Below are positions 10,723-19,836 of a DNA stretch of 64,000 nt, in pieces. Below the pieces are notes generated by a model. The model did not search any database. It saw only the letters and a list, made by a program, of their open reading frames with translations, and was not told where the DNA came from. The DNA comes from Uliginosibacterium sp. (GTDB taxonomy: Bacteria > Pseudomonadota > Gammaproteobacteria > Burkholderiales > Rhodocyclaceae): contig JADKDZ010000005.1 in the NCBI GenBank assembly GCA_016718265.1, positions 372,001 to 436,000 of the forward strand. The letters run 5' to 3'. Made by a program: the position numbers and the translations under genes. How positions within the stretch are numbered: position 1 is the stretch's first letter; each line of letters starts with the position of its first letter.

Positions 10723-10767
10723 ATAGTAATGTGTTCGGGTATCGAACTCCAATTCGAGTGTTTGATT
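10723..10767 (-). promoter_or_regulatory. Promoter of small gene 2 with 19-bp box
   Basis: The same 19-bp box AATCAAACACTCGAATTGG (10767-10749, minus strand) overlaps a -35 of TTGGAG (10752-10747). An 18-base spacer leads to a -10 of TACTAT (10728-10723). Both paralogues therefore look co-regulated through a site just upstream of and over the -35. Confidence 0.55.
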
Positions 10768-10938
10768 GCCCGATAGAAAAACATTTATTTTCCAATCACT
10801 TATAGAGTACGCCTAATCACTCATAAGCAAAATTTGTCTGGCGTGTCATATCTGAGGCCACGCCTTCAGGGAATTGGCATAGCACGCCGCATTGATGCCT
10901 CAGGCAAGATCAGTGCTCTTCGGAATGCCAGAATGATT

Positions 10939-10958
10939 CGGGGAGCCAAGGCTCCCCG
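10939..10958 (-). terminator. Short hairpin after mnmA
   Basis: The palindrome CGGGGAGCC-AA-GGCTCCCCG lies 28 bases beyond the mnmA stop. No clear T-run follows, so termination strength is uncertain. Confidence 0.4.
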
Positions 10959-10985
10959 ATCGTGCCATTGCCCGTACCGGCTTTG

Positions 10986-12080
10986 TCAGGCGATGATCCC
11001 GCCCCCCAGGCACACCTTGCTCTCATATACCACCACCGATTGCCCCGGGGTCAGCGCCCACTGCGGCGCGGCAAAGGCGATCTCGGCACGCTCGGCATCC
11101 AGGGCATCAATTTCGCAAGGCTGATCCACTGTGCGATAGCGCGGCTTGGCGGCGTACACCCAGTTTGTACGCGGTGCGCGGCCGGCGATCCAGTTGAGGT
11201 CTATGGCCCCCAGGCGGTCACGCAGCAGGGCCGGATGATCATGCTCCTGCACCACATAGAGAACATTTTTCGCCATGTCTTTGGCGGCCACGTACCAGGC
11301 GTCGTGCTGTCCGTTCTGATCGTTGCCCTTGATCCCGCCTATCTGCAAGCCTTTGCGCTGGCCGATGGTGTGATACATCAGGCCCTGGTGCTCACCCACC
11401 ACGCGATCATCATCCAGGCTGCGGATCTCGCCCGGCCGGGTCGGCAGGTAGCGCATCAGGAATTCGCGAAACGGGCGCTCGCCAATGAAGCAGATGCCCG
11501 TGGAATCCTTTTTGTCAAAAACGTGCAAGCCGGCCGCTGCCGCAATGCCGCGCACATCCCGCTTGTACACTGCCTGCAAGGGGAACAGCGTCCGTGAGAG
11601 CTGTGCCTGGTTAAGCCGATACAGGAAATAGCTCTGGTCCTTGGTGCCGTCTTCGGCCTTGAGCAACTGATACTCGGTGCGGCCGTCACTGGTCCATTCC
11701 CGCACGCCAGCGTAGTGGCCGGTCGCTATCTTCTCGGCACCGAGTGCCATGGCGTGATCAAGAAAGGCCTTGAACTTGATCTCGCTATTGCACAGCACAT
11801 CGGGGTTCGGCGTGCGGCCGGCCTCGTACTCGCGCAGGAAGTCGGCGAAGACGCGGTCCTTGTACTCTTTGCTGAAGTTGACGACCTCCAGGTCGATCCC
11901 GATCACATCGCAGACCGAAGCGACATCAACGAGGTCTTGCCGAGTTGAGCAGTACTCATCGTCGTCATCGTCCTCCCAGTTTTTCATGAACAGGCCGACC
12001 ACGTCGTAGCCCTGCTGCTTGAGCAGCAGCGCCGCCACCGACGAATCCACGCCGCCGGACATGCCGACCACCACCTTCAT
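10986..12080 (-). CDS. mnmA: tRNA-specific 2-thiouridylase MnmA
   Basis: MnmA makes 2-thiouridine at the wobble position 34 of tRNA for Lys, Glu and Gln. The 364-residue product has the PP-loop motif SGGVDSS near its start, the catalytic Cys in NPDVLCNSEIKF and the second Cys in GICFIGER, so it looks active. I prefer the ATG at 12080 (MKVVVGMSGGVDSS); an in-frame extension reaches 12113. The Nudix gene lies directly upstream on the same strand, a pairing also seen in other proteobacteria, and the two probably form an operon. Confidence 0.95.
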   Translation of the reverse strand: MKVVVGMSGGVDSSVAALLLKQQGYDVVGLFMKNWEDDDDDEYCSTRQDLVDVASVCDVIGIDLEVVNFSKEYKDRVFADFLREYEAGRTPNPDVLCNSEIKFKAFLDHAMALGAEKIATGHYAGVREWTSDGRTEYQLLKAEDGTKDQSYFLYRLNQAQLSRTLFPLQAVYKRDVRGIAAAAGLHVFDKKDSTGICFIGERPFREFLMRYLPTRPGEIRSLDDDRVVGEHQGLMYHTIGQRKGLQIGGIKGNDQNGQHDAWYVAAKDMAKNVLYVVQEHDHPALLRDRLGAIDLNWIAGRAPRTNWVYAAKPRYRTVDQPCEIDALDAERAEIAFAAPQWALTPGQSVVVYESKVCLGGGIIA

Positions 12081-12141
12081 GCCTTGACCATCCACCATCA
12101 CAATTCCTTTCACACCCGCCGCGACAATCCGCGCGGGCTTG

Positions 12142-12588
12142 TCATCCGTAATGCCGCACCAGATCCAGCGGAAAGCGCCGGCCGGCCAGGTAATCTTCGA
12201 GGCAGCGTGCCACCATCGGGCTACGGTGGCGCGCTGCCTGCGCCAAGAATTCTTCCGGCGTCAGCCAGGCCGCACGAATGATCCCCTGATCCAGCGCCCG
12301 TCCGGCTTCTTCGCCAAGCACCCGGCAGGCAAAGGCGAAGCGCAGGTAGGTGGTATCGCCCTTAGGCCGGGGCCACTGGTAGATGCCCACCAGCGCATCG
12401 ACGGCCACATGGTGCGCCGTTTCTTCCAGGGCTTCGCGCACACAGGCGTCGACCAGCGACTCGCCGGCTTCAAGGTGCCCGGCGGGCTGGTTCAGGCGCA
12501 CACCGTCCACGGTGTGTTCCTCCACAAACAAAAACCGCCCGGCCCGCTCCACGAGCGCGGCCACCGTCACGTCCGGTTTCCAGACCAT
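12142..12588 (-). CDS. Nudix hydrolase, NudJ-like phosphatase
   Basis: The 148-residue product contains a Nudix box (GHLEAGESLVDACVREALEE, then T) with all the metal-binding Glu residues. The start WKPDVTVAALVE and the segment QPAGHLEAGE match the NudJ group, which hydrolyses nucleoside di- and triphosphates and thiamine pyrophosphate precursors. It is followed by mnmA with a 61-base gap. The exact substrate is not shown by sequence. Confidence 0.88.
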   Translation of the reverse strand: MVWKPDVTVAALVERAGRFLFVEEHTVDGVRLNQPAGHLEAGESLVDACVREALEETAHHVAVDALVGIYQWPRPKGDTTYLRFAFACRVLGEEAGRALDQGIIRAAWLTPEEFLAQAARHRSPMVARCLEDYLAGRRFPLDLVRHYG

Positions 12589-12715
12589 TCCCGCCTCCGC
12601 AAAAGCCGCATTCTAGCGGTTGCTCCCGACGAACGCCCCCGCAAAAACGAGGGACGTGCCCGCCCGCATGCGCTAAAATTCCGCCTTTCATACAGTACGC
12701 AAGGGGTTTGGACTC

Positions 12716-13636
12716 ATGTCGATGGCTGATCGCGACGGTTTTATCTGGATGGACGGCAAACTGGTGCCCTGGCGCGACGCCAATGTCCACATTCTCACCC
12801 ATTCCCTGCACTACGGCCTCTCGGTGTTTGAAGGTGTGCGCGCCTACAACACCAATCGCGGCACCGCGATCTTCCGCCTCAAGGAACACACAGACCGCCT
12901 CTTTACCTCGGCCCACATCTACATGATGAAGATGCCGTACGACAAAGAGACCATCAACGAGGCGCAGAAAGAAGTCGTCCGCGCCAACAAGCTCGAATCC
13001 TGCTACCTGCGGCCGATTGCCTTCTACGGCTCCGAGAAGATGGGCATCTCGACACGCGGCGCCACCGTGCATGTCGCCATCGCCGCCTGGCCCTGGGGCG
13101 CCTACCTGGGTGCCGACGGTCTGGAGAAGGGCATCCGCGTCAAGACCTCGTCCTTCTCGCGTCACCATGTAAATGTGACCATGGCCCGTGCCAAGGTTGC
13201 CACCACCTACGCCAATTCCATCATCGCCAACCTCGAAGCCACGCAAGACGGCTACGACGAAGCCCTGCTGCTGGACACCGACGGCTTTGTTGCCGAAGGC
13301 GCGGGCGAAAACCTCTTCATCATCAAGAACGGCGTGATCTACGAGCCCGAGATTGCTTCCGCGCTCACCGGCATCACCCGCGACACCGTGCATGCCCTCG
13401 CCCGCGAACTGGGTTACACCGTGCAGACCCGCCGCCTGACCCGAGACGACGTCTACATCGCCGACGAAGCCTTCTTCACCGGCACCGCCGCCGAAGTCAC
13501 CCCGATCCGCGAGCTGGACAACCGTCAGATCGGCGAAGGCAAGCGTGGCCCGATCACCACCAAGATCCAGGCCCGCTTCTTCGACCTCGTGAACGGTCGC
13601 CTGCCCGAGCACGACGACTGGCTGCACTTCGTCTGA
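12716..13636 (+). CDS. ilvE: Branched-chain amino acid aminotransferase
   Basis: IlvE transfers the amino group between glutamate and Leu, Ile or Val using PLP. The 306-residue product is full length for class IV aminotransferases. It opens with DGFIWMDGKLVPW, has HYGLSVFEGVRAY, a probable PLP Lys in ARAKVATTYAN, DGFVAEGAGENLF and the late FFTGTAAEVTPI. A zinc-finger gene follows about 195 bases downstream. In related bacteria ilvE is often followed by that zinc-finger gene and waaF; here four genes lie between them. Confidence 0.95.
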   Translation: MSMADRDGFIWMDGKLVPWRDANVHILTHSLHYGLSVFEGVRAYNTNRGTAIFRLKEHTDRLFTSAHIYMMKMPYDKETINEAQKEVVRANKLESCYLRPIAFYGSEKMGISTRGATVHVAIAAWPWGAYLGADGLEKGIRVKTSSFSRHHVNVTMARAKVATTYANSIIANLEATQDGYDEALLLDTDGFVAEGAGENLFIIKNGVIYEPEIASALTGITRDTVHALARELGYTVQTRRLTRDDVYIADEAFFTGTAAEVTPIRELDNRQIGEGKRGPITTKIQARFFDLVNGRLPEHDDWLHFV

Positions 13637-13831
13637 GCCCAAAAGAGCTGCCCGGAGAGCCAATGCTGGTGCGGCTCTCCAGGCTGCCTGCTAGAAGGGC
13701 GCTGGCTGAACCAGATCGGGAAAGCGAAGCGCCTGCCGGCACAGGGATTCAAGCACCCGAACGCGATTGAGAGACAGATAGTCGGAAGGCGCCTGCGGCT
13801 TTTCCGACCTACGCCCCACAAGGAGAAATCA

Positions 13832-14029
13832 ATGGCCGAAAACAAAGACAAGAACCAGCCCATCGCCGTCGAAGCCAAAGACCTGCCGCTCCATTGCCCG
13901 CAGGCCGATGCGCCGCTCTGGGCGCGCCACCCACGCGTGTTTCTCGATGTCACACGCGATGGCGAAGCCAGGTGCCCGTACTGCGGCGCGCACTACGTGC
14001 TGCACGGCGACGCGCCCCACGGGCACTGA
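13832..14029 (+). CDS. Zinc-finger domain protein (CHCC type)
   Basis: The 65-residue protein has an internal HCP and a C-terminal RCPYCGAHYVLHG, the C-H-C-C type zinc site also found in small mitochondrial complex I subunits. The AAGGAGA ribosome-binding site sits 7 bases before the ATG. It lies downstream of ilvE, its usual neighbour in betaproteobacteria. The function is unknown; zinc binding is inferred from the Cys/His spacing. Confidence 0.8.
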   Translation: MAENKDKNQPIAVEAKDLPLHCPQADAPLWARHPRVFLDVTRDGEARCPYCGAHYVLHGDAPHGH

Positions 14030-14044
14030 GCAACAGCCCGCCCG

Positions 14045-14452
14045 GTGGAAACCACCCCGCTGCTGCGCGGCCAGTGTCAGTGTGGCACCGTCCACTACCA
14101 GGTTGAAGACAGCTTCGAGTACGCGCTGAACTGCCATTGCAGCCAATGCCGGCGCGCCACCGGCGCTGCCTTCAAAACCTTCGCCGGGATTCCTCGCCAG
14201 CGCCTTCAGCTCATCCAGGGCAAAGACAACCTGCTGATCGTCGGCCAGCCGGAAAGCGCCCACGACGTGCGCTGCCAGCACTGCGGCAGCCTGCTCTACT
14301 CCATCGTCCGCGAAGGCGCCTACGCCCACGTCACCCTGGGTACGCTGACCGACACCCCCAGCATCCGCCCCAGCGCCCACATCTTCGTCGGCTCGAAAGC
14401 GCCGTGGTTCACCATCACCGACGACCTGCCGCAGCATGACGAGTTCGGCTAG
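14045..14452 (+). CDS. GFA/CENP-V domain protein
   Basis: The start is a GTG at 14045. The 135-residue product has the paired zinc-binding motifs of the glutathione-dependent formaldehyde-activating enzyme superfamily: GQCQCGTVHY, NCHCSQCRRATG and VRCQHCGSLLYS. Most members have no proven formaldehyde role, so I give only the fold. It starts 15 bases after the zinc-finger gene and is likely co-transcribed with it. Confidence 0.85.
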   Translation: METTPLLRGQCQCGTVHYQVEDSFEYALNCHCSQCRRATGAAFKTFAGIPRQRLQLIQGKDNLLIVGQPESAHDVRCQHCGSLLYSIVREGAYAHVTLGTLTDTPSIRPSAHIFVGSKAPWFTITDDLPQHDEFG

Positions 14453-14489
14453 CTGGAAAAGTCGCGGCGTTATCTTCCCGGAAATATCT

Positions 14490-15343
14490 ATGACTAGCAA
14501 AATTCTCGATGGCAAAGCCCTAGCCCAACAGATCGAGCACGAACTTACCATTCGCGTGGAAGCCATCAAGCAGCACCCACGCGGCTTCATCCCGATTCTC
14601 GCCACCATTCTGGTCGGTGACGATCCCGCCTCGGCCACTTACGTCAAGATGAAAGGCAATGCCTGCGCGCGCGTCGGCATGGAATCGCTCAAAGTCGTAC
14701 TGCCGCAATCCACAACCACGGCGGAATTGCTTGCCGAAATTGACCGCCTCAATGCCAACCCGCGTATCCAGGGCATCCTGCTCCAGCATCCAGTCCCCGC
14801 ACAAATCGACGAGCGCCAGTGCTTTGACCGCATCAGCCTCGCCAAGGACGTTGATGGTGTCACCGTGCTCGGCTTCGGCGCCATGTCGATGGGGCTGCCT
14901 GCCTATGGCTCCGCCACGCCCGCCGGCATCATGCGGCTGCTCACGCACTACGGCATCGCCATCGAAGGCAAGCATGCCGTCGTCGTCGGCCGTAGTCCCA
15001 TCCTCGGCAAGCCGGTCGCCATGATGCTGCTCAACGCCAACGCCACCGTCACGCTCTGCCACTCCAGAACGCGGGATCTGCCGCAACTCATTGGCCAGGC
15101 CGACATCGTGGTCGGTGCCGTCGGCAAGCCGCGCTTCATCAAGGGAGACTGGATCAAGCCTGGCGCCGTGCTCGTCGATGCGGGCTACCACCCCGGCGGT
15201 GTCGGCGACATCGATCTGGTGGCCGCCGTCGACAAATGCTCGGCCTATACACCTGTCCCCGGGGGCGGGGGCCAATGACGATCGCCACGCTGATGGCGCA
15301 TACGGTGGAGGCAGCCGAGAAATCGCTGACCGGCCACGCCTGA
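14490..15343 (+). pseudogene. folD: Methylenetetrahydrofolate dehydrogenase/cyclohydrolase FolD, C-terminal frameshift
   Basis: FolD interconverts 5,10-methylene- and 10-formyl-tetrahydrofolate. The N-terminal 260 residues are normal, including ATYVKMKGNACARVGM with the catalytic Lys, GILLQHPVP, DVDGVT and VVVGRSPILGKP. At about 15262-15276 the conserved PVPGGVGPMT motif reads PVPGGGGQ and stops at 15278. Adding one base in the GGGGGCC tract restores PMTIATLMAHT to a stop at 15343. FolD is normally indispensable, so a sequencing error in this G/C run is the likeliest reason. The ATG at 14490 (MTSKILDG) is the start. Confidence 0.8.
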
Positions 15344-15478
15344 TCCACCAGACGACCGCCTCGACGCGATCGCCAACTACTGGTCCAGAAAAGCGCAAAA
15401 TATCGGTGTCAGGCTTTGCAGGGCCATCACCCCCTGCCTGCGCACCACCGCTCCCTCACGCCGCCCGGACGCCATACC

Positions 15479-16027
15479 ATGAAGACCGCCCTCATCCTGA
15501 TCGATATCCAGAACGACTATTTCCCCGGCGGCGCCATGACGCTCTTGGGCGCCGATGCAGCCGCCGCGCACGCGGCTGAGTTGCTGCGGGTTTTTCGGCA
15601 AAGGCAGCTTGCTGTCGTGCATATCCAGCACATCGCAAACCGCCCTGGTGCCTCGTTCTTCTTGCCTGGAACACCCGGAGCGGAAATCCACGCAGCGCTT
15701 TCGCCCGTCGCAGGGGAAGCGGTTTTTCAGAAGAGTTTCCCCAGCAGTTTTCGTGACACGCCCTTGCTGACCCATCTGCGCAGCGAAAACATCACCCGGC
15801 TGTACCTTGCCGGCATGATGACGCACATGTGTGTCGATACCACCGTCCGCGCGGCTTTCGATCTTGGCTTTTCCTGTTGCCTGGCACACGATGCTTGCGC
15901 CACGCGCGATCTGAGCTTCGACGGCCAACTGGCGACAGCCGCACAGGTACAAACCGCTTACCTTGCAGCGCTGAACGGCCTGTTTGCGCAAGTCAAATCC
16001 AGCACAGAACTGATCGCCGCACTGTAA
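15479..16027 (+). CDS. Isochorismatase-like cysteine hydrolase
   Basis: The 182-residue product has the family triad: Asp in LILIDIQNDYF, Lys in FQKSFPSSF and the nucleophilic Cys in MMTHMCVDTTVRAA. The start is placed at the ATG at 15479 (MKTALILID), and the frame extends further upstream without homology. Family members hydrolyse amides or isochorismate (nicotinamidase-like). The substrate is not predictable here. The gene lies between folD and waaF with no evident pathway link. Confidence 0.85.
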   Translation: MKTALILIDIQNDYFPGGAMTLLGADAAAAHAAELLRVFRQRQLAVVHIQHIANRPGASFFLPGTPGAEIHAALSPVAGEAVFQKSFPSSFRDTPLLTHLRSENITRLYLAGMMTHMCVDTTVRAAFDLGFSCCLAHDACATRDLSFDGQLATAAQVQTAYLAALNGLFAQVKSSTELIAAL

Positions 16028-16064
16028 TGCCATCGTTCGCCGATAAACCATGCAGCATCGGACC

Positions 16065-17078
16065 ATGAGAATCCTCATCATCACCCCTTCCTGGATCGGC
16101 GACACCGTCGCCGCCCAGCCTTTGTTCATGCGCCTGCAGCAGCGCACCCCGGGGGCGATCATTGATGTGCTGGCACCGCCCTGGGTCGCGGCGGTGCTGC
16201 ATGCGATGCCGGAGATCACTGGCGAGGTGCTCGACAATCCTTTTGCCCACGGCCAGCTCCGGCTGAAGGATCGCTGGGCCTTGGCTCGCCAGCTCAAGGC
16301 GCGGAACTATGATGCGGCCTACGTGCTGCCGAATTCCCTGAAGTCTGCGCTGATCCCGGCCTTCGCCGGCATCCCGAAGCGCGTGGGCTTCACCGGCGAG
16401 GCGCGCTATGGCCTCATCAATGTCCGCCATACGCTGGATGAAAAGGCGACGCCGCTGCAGGTCGAGCGCTACGCGATACTGGCTGAAGAGCCGCGCCACG
16501 CCTTGATCCGCCCGCTGCCGTACCCGAAGCTCAATATCGATGCGCTTTCGCAGGCAAACACCCTGCAGAGCCTTTCCCTGAGCGGATCTCCAGCCCCCGT
16601 TATTTTCTGCCCCGGCGCCGAATTCGGCCCGGCCAAGCGCTGGCCAGAGAAGCACTTTGCGGCGCTGGCCCGCCAGCTTGGCGCGCAAGGCATCCCGGTC
16701 TGGCTGCTCGGCTCGAAGAAAGACGCGGCCGTCGGCGACGAAATCGTGCGCCTCTCGGACGGTGCAGCGCTCAACCTATGCGGTGTCACCAATCTGGCCC
16801 AGGCCATCCATCTGCTGGCCATCGCCCGTCACGTGGTCACCAACGATTCCGGCCTGATGCACGTCGCCGCCGCGCTCGGCACGCCGCTCACCGCACTGTT
16901 CGGCTCTTCGAGCCCCGGCTACACCCCGCCGCTGTCGGACACCGCGCAAGTCATCAGCCTCAAGCTCGAATGCAGCCCCTGCTTCAAACGCGAATGCCCG
17001 CTGGGCCATCTGGATTGCCTGAACAAGATTGAGCCGGCGCGAGTGCTGGCGAGCATGCCGGGCGTTGCGGCTGAATGA
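16065..17078 (+). CDS. waaF: Lipopolysaccharide heptosyltransferase II (GT9)
   Basis: WaaF adds the second L-glycero-D-manno-heptose to the LPS inner core at the cytoplasmic face of the inner membrane. The 337-residue product starts with RILIITPSWIGDTV, has PGAEFGPAKRWP and VTNDSGLMHVAAALG (acceptor/donor site of GT9 enzymes) and ends with ECSPCFKRECPLGHLDCL. I use the ATG at 16065. Its stop overlaps the ATG of the next gene by four bases, so DUF998 and the thioesterase gene are co-transcribed with it. Confidence 0.92.
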   Translation: MRILIITPSWIGDTVAAQPLFMRLQQRTPGAIIDVLAPPWVAAVLHAMPEITGEVLDNPFAHGQLRLKDRWALARQLKARNYDAAYVLPNSLKSALIPAFAGIPKRVGFTGEARYGLINVRHTLDEKATPLQVERYAILAEEPRHALIRPLPYPKLNIDALSQANTLQSLSLSGSPAPVIFCPGAEFGPAKRWPEKHFAALARQLGAQGIPVWLLGSKKDAAVGDEIVRLSDGAALNLCGVTNLAQAIHLLAIARHVVTNDSGLMHVAAALGTPLTALFGSSSPGYTPPLSDTAQVISLKLECSPCFKRECPLGHLDCLNKIEPARVLASMPGVAAE

Positions 17079-17644
17079 GCGGTCTCCCGAGCTTCCTCCG
17101 CGATTACTTCAGCGGCCTGGCCTTGTGCGGGATGGCGGGCTTCGTCCTGATCGTGGCGGCCCTTCACGCCGTGCAGCCGGGCTACGACGCACGCCATCAG
17201 TTGATGAGCGAACTCGCCCTGGGGCCGTATGGCGGCTTTTTGCTGGCTGCCTTCACCTCGCTCGCCCTGGCCACGGCCTGCCTGGCTGCCGCCTTGTACC
17301 ACGCCCGTGCGCATCGCAGCATGGTGGCCCTGCTGGGCGCGGCAGCGCTGTGTTTTCAGGGCGCAGGTCTGTTTCAACTCCACACCGCAACCCGCCTGCA
17401 CGTCGGGCTGATCGCCGCCGCCTTTGTGCTCTGCGGGCTGGCGATGGCAGGCTTGCCGCGGGCGCTGGCGGCCAAGCGCTTGCGACACCCACGCGTGTTC
17501 TCCTGGGGGCTGGGCGGCGCGATGGCTGCCTTTGCCGCGCTGGATCTGCCGATCGGCCTCGCCCAGCGCCTGTCGGCCGCCACCTTGCTGATCTGGATGG
17601 TCATCGTCGCGGTCCAGCTGCGGACGCTACGTCCCAAGCCATGA
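17075..17644 (+). CDS. DUF998 family membrane protein
   Basis: The 189-residue product has about six hydrophobic segments and a conserved QPGYDARHQLMSELALG loop after the first segment, typical of DUF998. It is an integral inner-membrane protein of unknown function. It overlaps waaF upstream and the thioesterase downstream by ATGA, so translation is probably coupled across the three genes. Confidence 0.8.
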   Translation: MSGLPSFLRDYFSGLALCGMAGFVLIVAALHAVQPGYDARHQLMSELALGPYGGFLLAAFTSLALATACLAAALYHARAHRSMVALLGAAALCFQGAGLFQLHTATRLHVGLIAAAFVLCGLAMAGLPRALAAKRLRHPRVFSWGLGGAMAAFAALDLPIGLAQRLSAATLLIWMVIVAVQLRTLRPKP

Positions 17645-18084
17645 GCCCCTCAGCGCTTCAGGCGTATCTCTACGATCACATCCCGCTTGCCCGGGCGATG
17701 GCGGTCGAGGTGTGCCGTGCGACGCCAGACGAAATCGTGCTTGCCGCCCCGCTGGCGCCCAACGTGAACCATCGGGGCACGGCCTTTGGCGGCAGCATCG
17801 CCACGCTGGCCACCCTGGCGGGCTGGAGCCTGCTGCGGGTTCGGCTCGACGCGCACGCGCCTTTGCCGCATCTGGTGATCCAGCGCAGCAGCCTGGACTT
17901 CCTGCACCCCATCGACGGCGCATTTACCGCGCGGGTGGCCTACCCGGCCGACGCAGACTGGCCTGCATTCCTGGCCGGTCTGAGCGGGAAAGGGCGCGCC
18001 CGGCTGACGCTGCAGGTTGAGGTTTTGTGTGGCGACACCCTTGCGGCGCGCATGGAGGGGGTGTTTGTCGCGCTCACGGTGTAG
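17641..18084 (+). CDS. Thioesterase, YiiD C-terminal-like hot-dog fold
   Basis: The 147-residue product reads as one hot-dog domain: NVNHRGTAFGGSIATLATLAGW forms the central helix, followed by LVIQRSSLDFLHPIDGAFTA. This is the pattern of the putative thioesterase family related to the YiiD C-terminus. It probably hydrolyses an acyl-CoA or acyl-carrier thioester in the cytoplasm, but the substrate is unknown. It overlaps the DUF998 gene by four bases. Confidence 0.8.
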   Translation: MSPSALQAYLYDHIPLARAMAVEVCRATPDEIVLAAPLAPNVNHRGTAFGGSIATLATLAGWSLLRVRLDAHAPLPHLVIQRSSLDFLHPIDGAFTARVAYPADADWPAFLAGLSGKGRARLTLQVEVLCGDTLAARMEGVFVALTV

Positions 18085-18117
18085 GATTGCGGCCTGATTC
18101 CTTGCCCTTGAAACATC

Positions 18118-18549
18118 ATGGATAAACCGCCCTTTCCCACACCGGACGACGCCGAGCGCGCTTTTTACGAGGCCTTCACGCGCGGGGATCTGGATGCCCT
18201 CATGGCGGTATGGGCCGAAGACGAAGAAACGGTCTGCGTACACCCGGGCGGCTCGCGCTTTACCGGCTTGGCCGCAATTCGCGAATCCTGGAAACAGCTG
18301 TTCGAAACCGGCATGAAATTCATCGTGCGCACCAGCCATCCGGTGAAGAATCACGCCATGCTGATGGCCGTGCATTCGGTGCTGCAGCACATCACGGTCG
18401 AGGGCGACGATACGATTGCGCCGCCGCTGATCACCACCAACATCTATATCCGTGGTGCTCAGGGCTGGCAGATGCTGGTCCACCATACCTCGCCCTCGCC
18501 GGATACCGACGGTCTGCTGCTGCAGGATTCCCCGCGCACGGTGCACTAG
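18118..18549 (+). CDS. SnoaL/NTF2-like domain protein
   Basis: The 143-residue product has the cone fold pattern: an N-terminal helix AERAFYEAFTRGDLDALMAVWAED split as usual by the GD turn, VCVHPGGSRFTG, and late strands WQMLVHHTSPS. These proteins bind small ligands or act as ketosteroid isomerase-like enzymes. No catalytic role is assigned. It is followed 35 bases later by the YheT hydrolase gene, with which it is probably co-transcribed. Confidence 0.8.
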   Translation: MDKPPFPTPDDAERAFYEAFTRGDLDALMAVWAEDEETVCVHPGGSRFTGLAAIRESWKQLFETGMKFIVRTSHPVKNHAMLMAVHSVLQHITVEGDDTIAPPLITTNIYIRGAQGWQMLVHHTSPSPDTDGLLLQDSPRTVH

Positions 18550-18584
18550 ACTATGCGTTCCACGAGAACGCGCCTTCCGTATCG

Positions 18585-19532
18585 ATGCACTACGAAGCAC
18601 CCGCCTGGTTAAAAGGGGCCCACGCTCAAACCATCTGGCCGCTGGCGATCAAGGGCTTTGGCCCGAAGATGAGCCGCAAGCGCTGGGCGACGCCCGATGG
18701 GGATTTCATCGAGCTCGACTTCCTGCCCCTGCAAGAGAAGCAGCCGCTGGTGATCCTGTTCCACGGGCTGGAAGGCTCCAGCCGCAGCCACTATGCGCGT
18801 TCGCTGATGCGGGCGGCGCGCGATCGGGGCTGGAATGGCGTGGTGGTGCATTTTCGCGGCTGCTCGGGCGTACCGAATGATCAGCCCCGCGCCTACCATT
18901 CCGGCGATGTCGACGAGCTGGACTGGGTGCTGCGCAAGCTGGCGCGCCGCCATCCGGGCGTGCCGCGCTATGCGGCGGGTGTCTCACTCGGCGGTAACGC
19001 ACTGCTGTGCTGGCTGGGCGCCCAGGGCGTAGCTGCCCATAAGGTCATCCACAAGGCCGCGGCGATCTCGGCGCCGGTCGACCTCACTGTCTCCGGCCAT
19101 GCGCTGGAGCACGGTTTCAATCAGGTCTACACCCGTTATTTCTTGAGCACCTTGCGCAAGACGGCGGCGTACAAAGTGAAAAAATTCCCGGGCATGATGG
19201 ATATCTCTGGCGCGGTGACGGCCCGGAACCTGCATGAATTCGACGACGCCTACACTGCGCCGGTGCACGGCTTCCGCGATGCGGCCGACTATTGGCAACG
19301 GGCCTCTGCCAAGCCCTGGCTCAGCCAGATCGAGCTGCCCACCTTGATGCTGAACGCCCGCAACGACCCGTTTCTGCCCGCCACCGCGCTACCCGCGCGG
19401 CGCGATGTATCGCCCACGGTACTGCTGGAACAACCGGACGAAGGCGGCCACGTCGGCTTTGTGACCGGCCCCTTCCCGGGCCGGCTGGACTGGCTGCCGC
19501 AGCGGATACTGAGCTTTTTCGACGAAGCCTGA
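18585..19532 (+). CDS. YheT-family alpha/beta hydrolase
   Basis: The 315-residue product matches the YheT/ABHD1-3 group. WLKGAHAQTIWP is at the N-terminus, the oxyanion region is LFHGLEGSS, the nucleophile elbow is GVSLGGN, the acid is in NARNDPFLP and the catalytic His is in EGGHVGFV. The start is the ATG at 18585 (MHYEAPAWLKG). It is a predicted carboxylesterase. Enteric relatives also lack a firm physiological role. Confidence 0.9.
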   Translation: MHYEAPAWLKGAHAQTIWPLAIKGFGPKMSRKRWATPDGDFIELDFLPLQEKQPLVILFHGLEGSSRSHYARSLMRAARDRGWNGVVVHFRGCSGVPNDQPRAYHSGDVDELDWVLRKLARRHPGVPRYAAGVSLGGNALLCWLGAQGVAAHKVIHKAAAISAPVDLTVSGHALEHGFNQVYTRYFLSTLRKTAAYKVKKFPGMMDISGAVTARNLHEFDDAYTAPVHGFRDAADYWQRASAKPWLSQIELPTLMLNARNDPFLPATALPARRDVSPTVLLEQPDEGGHVGFVTGPFPGRLDWLPQRILSFFDEA

Positions 19533-19554
19533 GCCGCTGCCCCGCGCGCCCCAC

Positions 19555-19734
19555 TCAGGCAAAAGTATTGATCACCCCGCCCGGCTGCCCGGGCTGCGGC
19601 ACCGACTGAATCAACTGCGCCACTTGCTGTTGCTGGGCATCCATCGATTTCTTGAGCATTTCCAGCTGTGCCGCGCCACGTACCGTGCCCAACTGCTCGG
19701 TCTTCAGGCTACTCGCTGCTGCGCTGACTTCCAT
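19555..19734 (-). CDS. YjfB-family putative motility protein
   Basis: The 59-residue product starts at the ATG at 19734 with MEVSAAASSL and contains AQLEMLKKSMDAQQQQVAQL, then a Pro/Gly-rich tail ending NTFA. This is the YjfB pattern, found in motile bacteria and of unknown mechanism. It converges on the yheT-like gene. A longer in-frame extension to 19803 has no homology. Confidence 0.75.
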   Translation of the reverse strand: MEVSAAASSLKTEQLGTVRGAAQLEMLKKSMDAQQQQVAQLIQSVPQPGQPGGVINTFA

Positions 19735-19836
19735 GATCACATCCTCCCTGCACGGCGCAAATCTGCGCATCCGGCTTTCAGCATAGGCTTCACACAAGCG
19801 CATGGTGGCGCCGCCACAAATCTTGACGTTACAAAC

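Noticed and set aside
12470..13663. A 397-codon minus-strand frame
   Set aside because: Antisense shadow of ilvE; Gly/Val-rich without homology.
13651..13681. Terminator or small RNA after ilvE
   Set aside because: The GGAGAGCC...GGCTCTCC stem is short with a long loop and no T-run.
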